A stretch of 64,000 nt of DNA from Sphingobacteriales bacterium (GTDB lineage: Bacteria; Bacteroidota; Bacteroidia; UKL13-3), in assembly GCA_021299635.1 (NCBI GenBank), contig JAJTFA010000001.1, positions 471,842 through 535,841 of the forward strand, written 5' to 3'. This document shows positions 62,530-64,000 of the stretch, in pieces (within the stretch, counting starts at the first letter, position 1; every line of letters begins with the position of its first letter). Position numbers and translations under genes: made by a program. A model generated the notes under the pieces. It saw nothing but the letters and a program-made list of their open reading frames with translations, was not told the origin of the DNA and ran no database searches.

Positions 62530-64000
62530 CTATTTTACCTCATTTAACTTTTCCTGCAAGGCATAAAGTTCATCTCGCAGTCGTGCAGCTTCCATAAATT
62601 CCATTTCTTTTGCAGCTCTTATCATTCTTTTTTGGGTTTCATCAATTGCCTTCTGCAGTTGTTCCTTATTCATATACTGCACTATCGGGTCAGCAGCCAT
62701 TGTTGCCTCTTCCGGTTCCACATAATAATTTGCTTCATTGCCTTGCTTGGCATCAGCCACACTCGTTTGTTTCATGATTTCATCCTTGCTCTTGATAACA
62801 GTTCGAGGCGTGATGCCATGTGCCAGGTTATACGCAAGTTGCTTCTCGCGCTTACGTTCATTATCCTCTAATGTTTTTCTTATACTCTCTGTGATGTGAT
62901 CGGCATATAAAATTACCTTTCCTCTTTCATTTCTAGCAGCACGGCCAATAGTTTGTATGAGCGAACTTTCACTGCGTAAAAATCCTTCCTTATCAGCATC
63001 CATAATAGCCACAAATGAAACTTCTGGTAAGTCAAGTCCCTCACGCAATAAGTTAACACCAATAAGTACATCAAACTTGCCTAATCGCAGGTCACGCAGA
63101 ATTTCAACACGGTCAAGTGTTTTTACTTCACTGTGTATATACCTGCATTTAATATTGAGCCTTGCAAGATATTTGGTTAATTCTTCAGCCATGCGCTTGG
63201 TAAGGGTGGTAACCAAAACACGATCGCCCATCTTTATTCGCTCATCAATTTCATCCATCAAATCATCTACCTGATTAATGCATGGCCTGATTTCAATAAC
63301 CGGGTCAAGTAAGCCCGTAGGACGAATAATTTGTTCAACCACCACACCTTCTGATTCTCTTATTTCATAATCGGCCGGTGTAGCGCTCACATAAATAGTT
63401 TGTCCAACCAATGCTTCGAATTCATTAAAGGTGAGCGGGCGATTATCCAATGCAGAAGGAAGGCGAAAACCATACTCAACCAGATTCTCTTTTCTTGAGC
63501 GGTCGCCTCCATACATGCCCCGCACTTGCGGAATCGTAACATGACTTTCATCAACCACCAAAAGAAAATCTTTTGGGAAATAATCCAGCAGGCAGAAAGG
63601 CCTTTCACCGGGTTTTCTTCTGTCCATGTAGCGGCTATAGTTTTCAATACCGCTGCAATAGCCAAGTTCACGCATCATTTCCAGATCAAAATTGGTGCGT
63701 TCTTCCAAACGTTTGGCTTCCAAAAATTTCCCAAGCGATTTGAAATAGGCAATCTGTGCCACCAAGTCATCCTGTATATCTCTAATACTTTGTTGTAGTT
63801 GCTCCTTGGGTGTAACATAGATATTGGCAGGGAAGATGGCCACATCTTGCAAGGTTTCCATTTTCATTCCGCTCACCGGATCAATCATTTGAACATCCTC
63901 AATTTCGTTTCCAAAAAACAGGATGCGAAAAGCAAAATCTGCATAGGCAGGATACACATCCACGGCATCACCCTTCACCCTAAATGTGGCACGTTTAAAA
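62530..64000 (-). CDS. uvrB: excinuclease ABC subunit B (C-terminal part, runs off the right edge)
   Basis: UvrB verifies DNA damage and recruits UvrC in nucleotide-excision repair. About 490 C-terminal residues are visible of the roughly 670 expected, and the reading frame stays open to the window edge; the internal GTG used by the track is not the start. The leading FRVKGDAVDVYPAY is a UvrB signature, followed by GDRSRKENLVEYGFRLPSA, the helicase motif FLRSESSLIQTIGRAARN, and the C-terminal UVR domain AKEMEFMEAARLRDELYALQ, which contacts UvrC. The helicase P-loop lies outside the window. Confidence 0.96.
   Translation of the reverse strand, partial: FKRATFRVKGDAVDVYPAYADFAFRILFFGNEIEDVQMIDPVSGMKMETLQDVAIFPANIYVTPKEQLQQSIRDIQDDLVAQIAYFKSLGKFLEAKRLEERTNFDLEMMRELGYCSGIENYSRYMDRRKPGERPFCLLDYFPKDFLLVVDESHVTIPQVRGMYGGDRSRKENLVEYGFRLPSALDNRPLTFNEFEALVGQTIYVSATPADYEIRESEGVVVEQIIRPTGLLDPVIEIRPCINQVDDLMDEIDERIKMGDRVLVTTLTKRMAEELTKYLARLNIKCRYIHSEVKTLDRVEILRDLRLGKFDVLIGVNLLREGLDLPEVSFVAIMDADKEGFLRSESSLIQTIGRAARNERGKVILYADHITESIRKTLEDNERKREKQLAYNLAHGITPRTVIKSKDEIMKQTSVADAKQGNEANYYVEPEEATMAADPIVQYMNKEQLQKAIDETQKRMIRAAKEMEFMEAARLRDELYALQEKLNEVK

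Noticed and set aside
1-64000. CRISPR array, insertion sequence, prophage or integron
   Set aside because: No spaced direct repeats, transposase, integrase, phage structural gene or terminal inverted repeats were recognisable.

Overview
The window looks like a contiguous chromosomal segment of a member of the phylum Bacteroidota, probably an environmental relative of Chitinophagales or Sphingobacteriales; the rank below phylum is a guess. Reasons: moderately low G+C, type IX secretion (T9SS) style C-terminal tails, a PorV/PorQ-like protein, very large TonB-dependent receptors with carboxypeptidase-regulatory-like N-termini, promoter boxes of the Bacteroidota form TAnnTTTG, few clear Shine-Dalgarno sites, and the order DUF177-rpmF-plsX-fabH-accB-accC. 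I see no rRNA, tRNA, insertion sequence, prophage or CRISPR array.

Layout. 1-3.3 kb: rsmA, mgtE and a D-2-hydroxyacid dehydrogenase. 3.4-12.4 kb: a 1270-residue TonB receptor, a 1323-residue secreted protein and a PorV-like barrel, which look like one cell-surface/T9SS module. 12.5-17.4 kb: greA, HIT protein, ruvC, a flippase-like membrane protein overlapping a GT2 glycosyltransferase, a small unknown and a medium-chain dehydrogenase. 17.4-25.3 kb: a minus-strand run (GT9 glycosyltransferase, fhs, rnhB, TRIC-like channel) diverging from a plus-strand polysaccharide export set (flippase, Wzz-like, O-antigen ligase/polymerase). 25.4-31.5 kb: alanine dehydrogenase diverging from the fatty-acid initiation cluster, which supplies acyl-phosphate (PlsX), acetoacetyl-ACP (FabH) and the biotin half of acetyl-CoA carboxylase (AccB, AccC). 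31.6-36.2 kb: minus-strand metabolic genes (aldo/keto reductase, pirin, alpha/beta hydrolase, PduO-type adenosyltransferase, FAD reductase). 36.3-39.2 kb: a T9SS-tailed serine hydrolase, a DUF1653 protein and an RsmB/NOP-like RNA methyltransferase.

39.3-47.4 kb is the most unusual part. Reading on the minus strand it runs: PqqD-like peptide-binding protein, ATP-grasp ligase, fold-type III PLP decarboxylase, a urea-transporter/M23-peptidase fusion, an outer-membrane barrel with TPR-like N-terminus, a TPR lipid-free exported protein, and then a MacB-type permease. The tight spacing suggests that most of these form one operon. I could not assign it to a pathway, and it is my best candidate for an undescribed system. 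Immediately upstream lies an ECF sigma factor / membrane anti-sigma-like / Spy-like periplasmic sensor operon with a second Spy-like gene next to it.

49.6-64 kb: mnmA; a lipoprotein coupled to a subtilase; fdhD with a small partner; a beta-CASP RNA metallohydrolase; a second TonB receptor; upp; a YCF48-like beta-propeller protein; a WlbB/WbpD-type sugar N-acetyltransferase with a cupin; an S1/P1-nuclease-like protein; and the C-terminal part of uvrB, which runs off the right edge. Several genes appear to use TTG starts (ruvC, the O-antigen ligase, the FAD reductase and the metallohydrolase), and I moved several ORF-track starts to internal ATG codons where overlap, promoter position or signal peptide argued for it.
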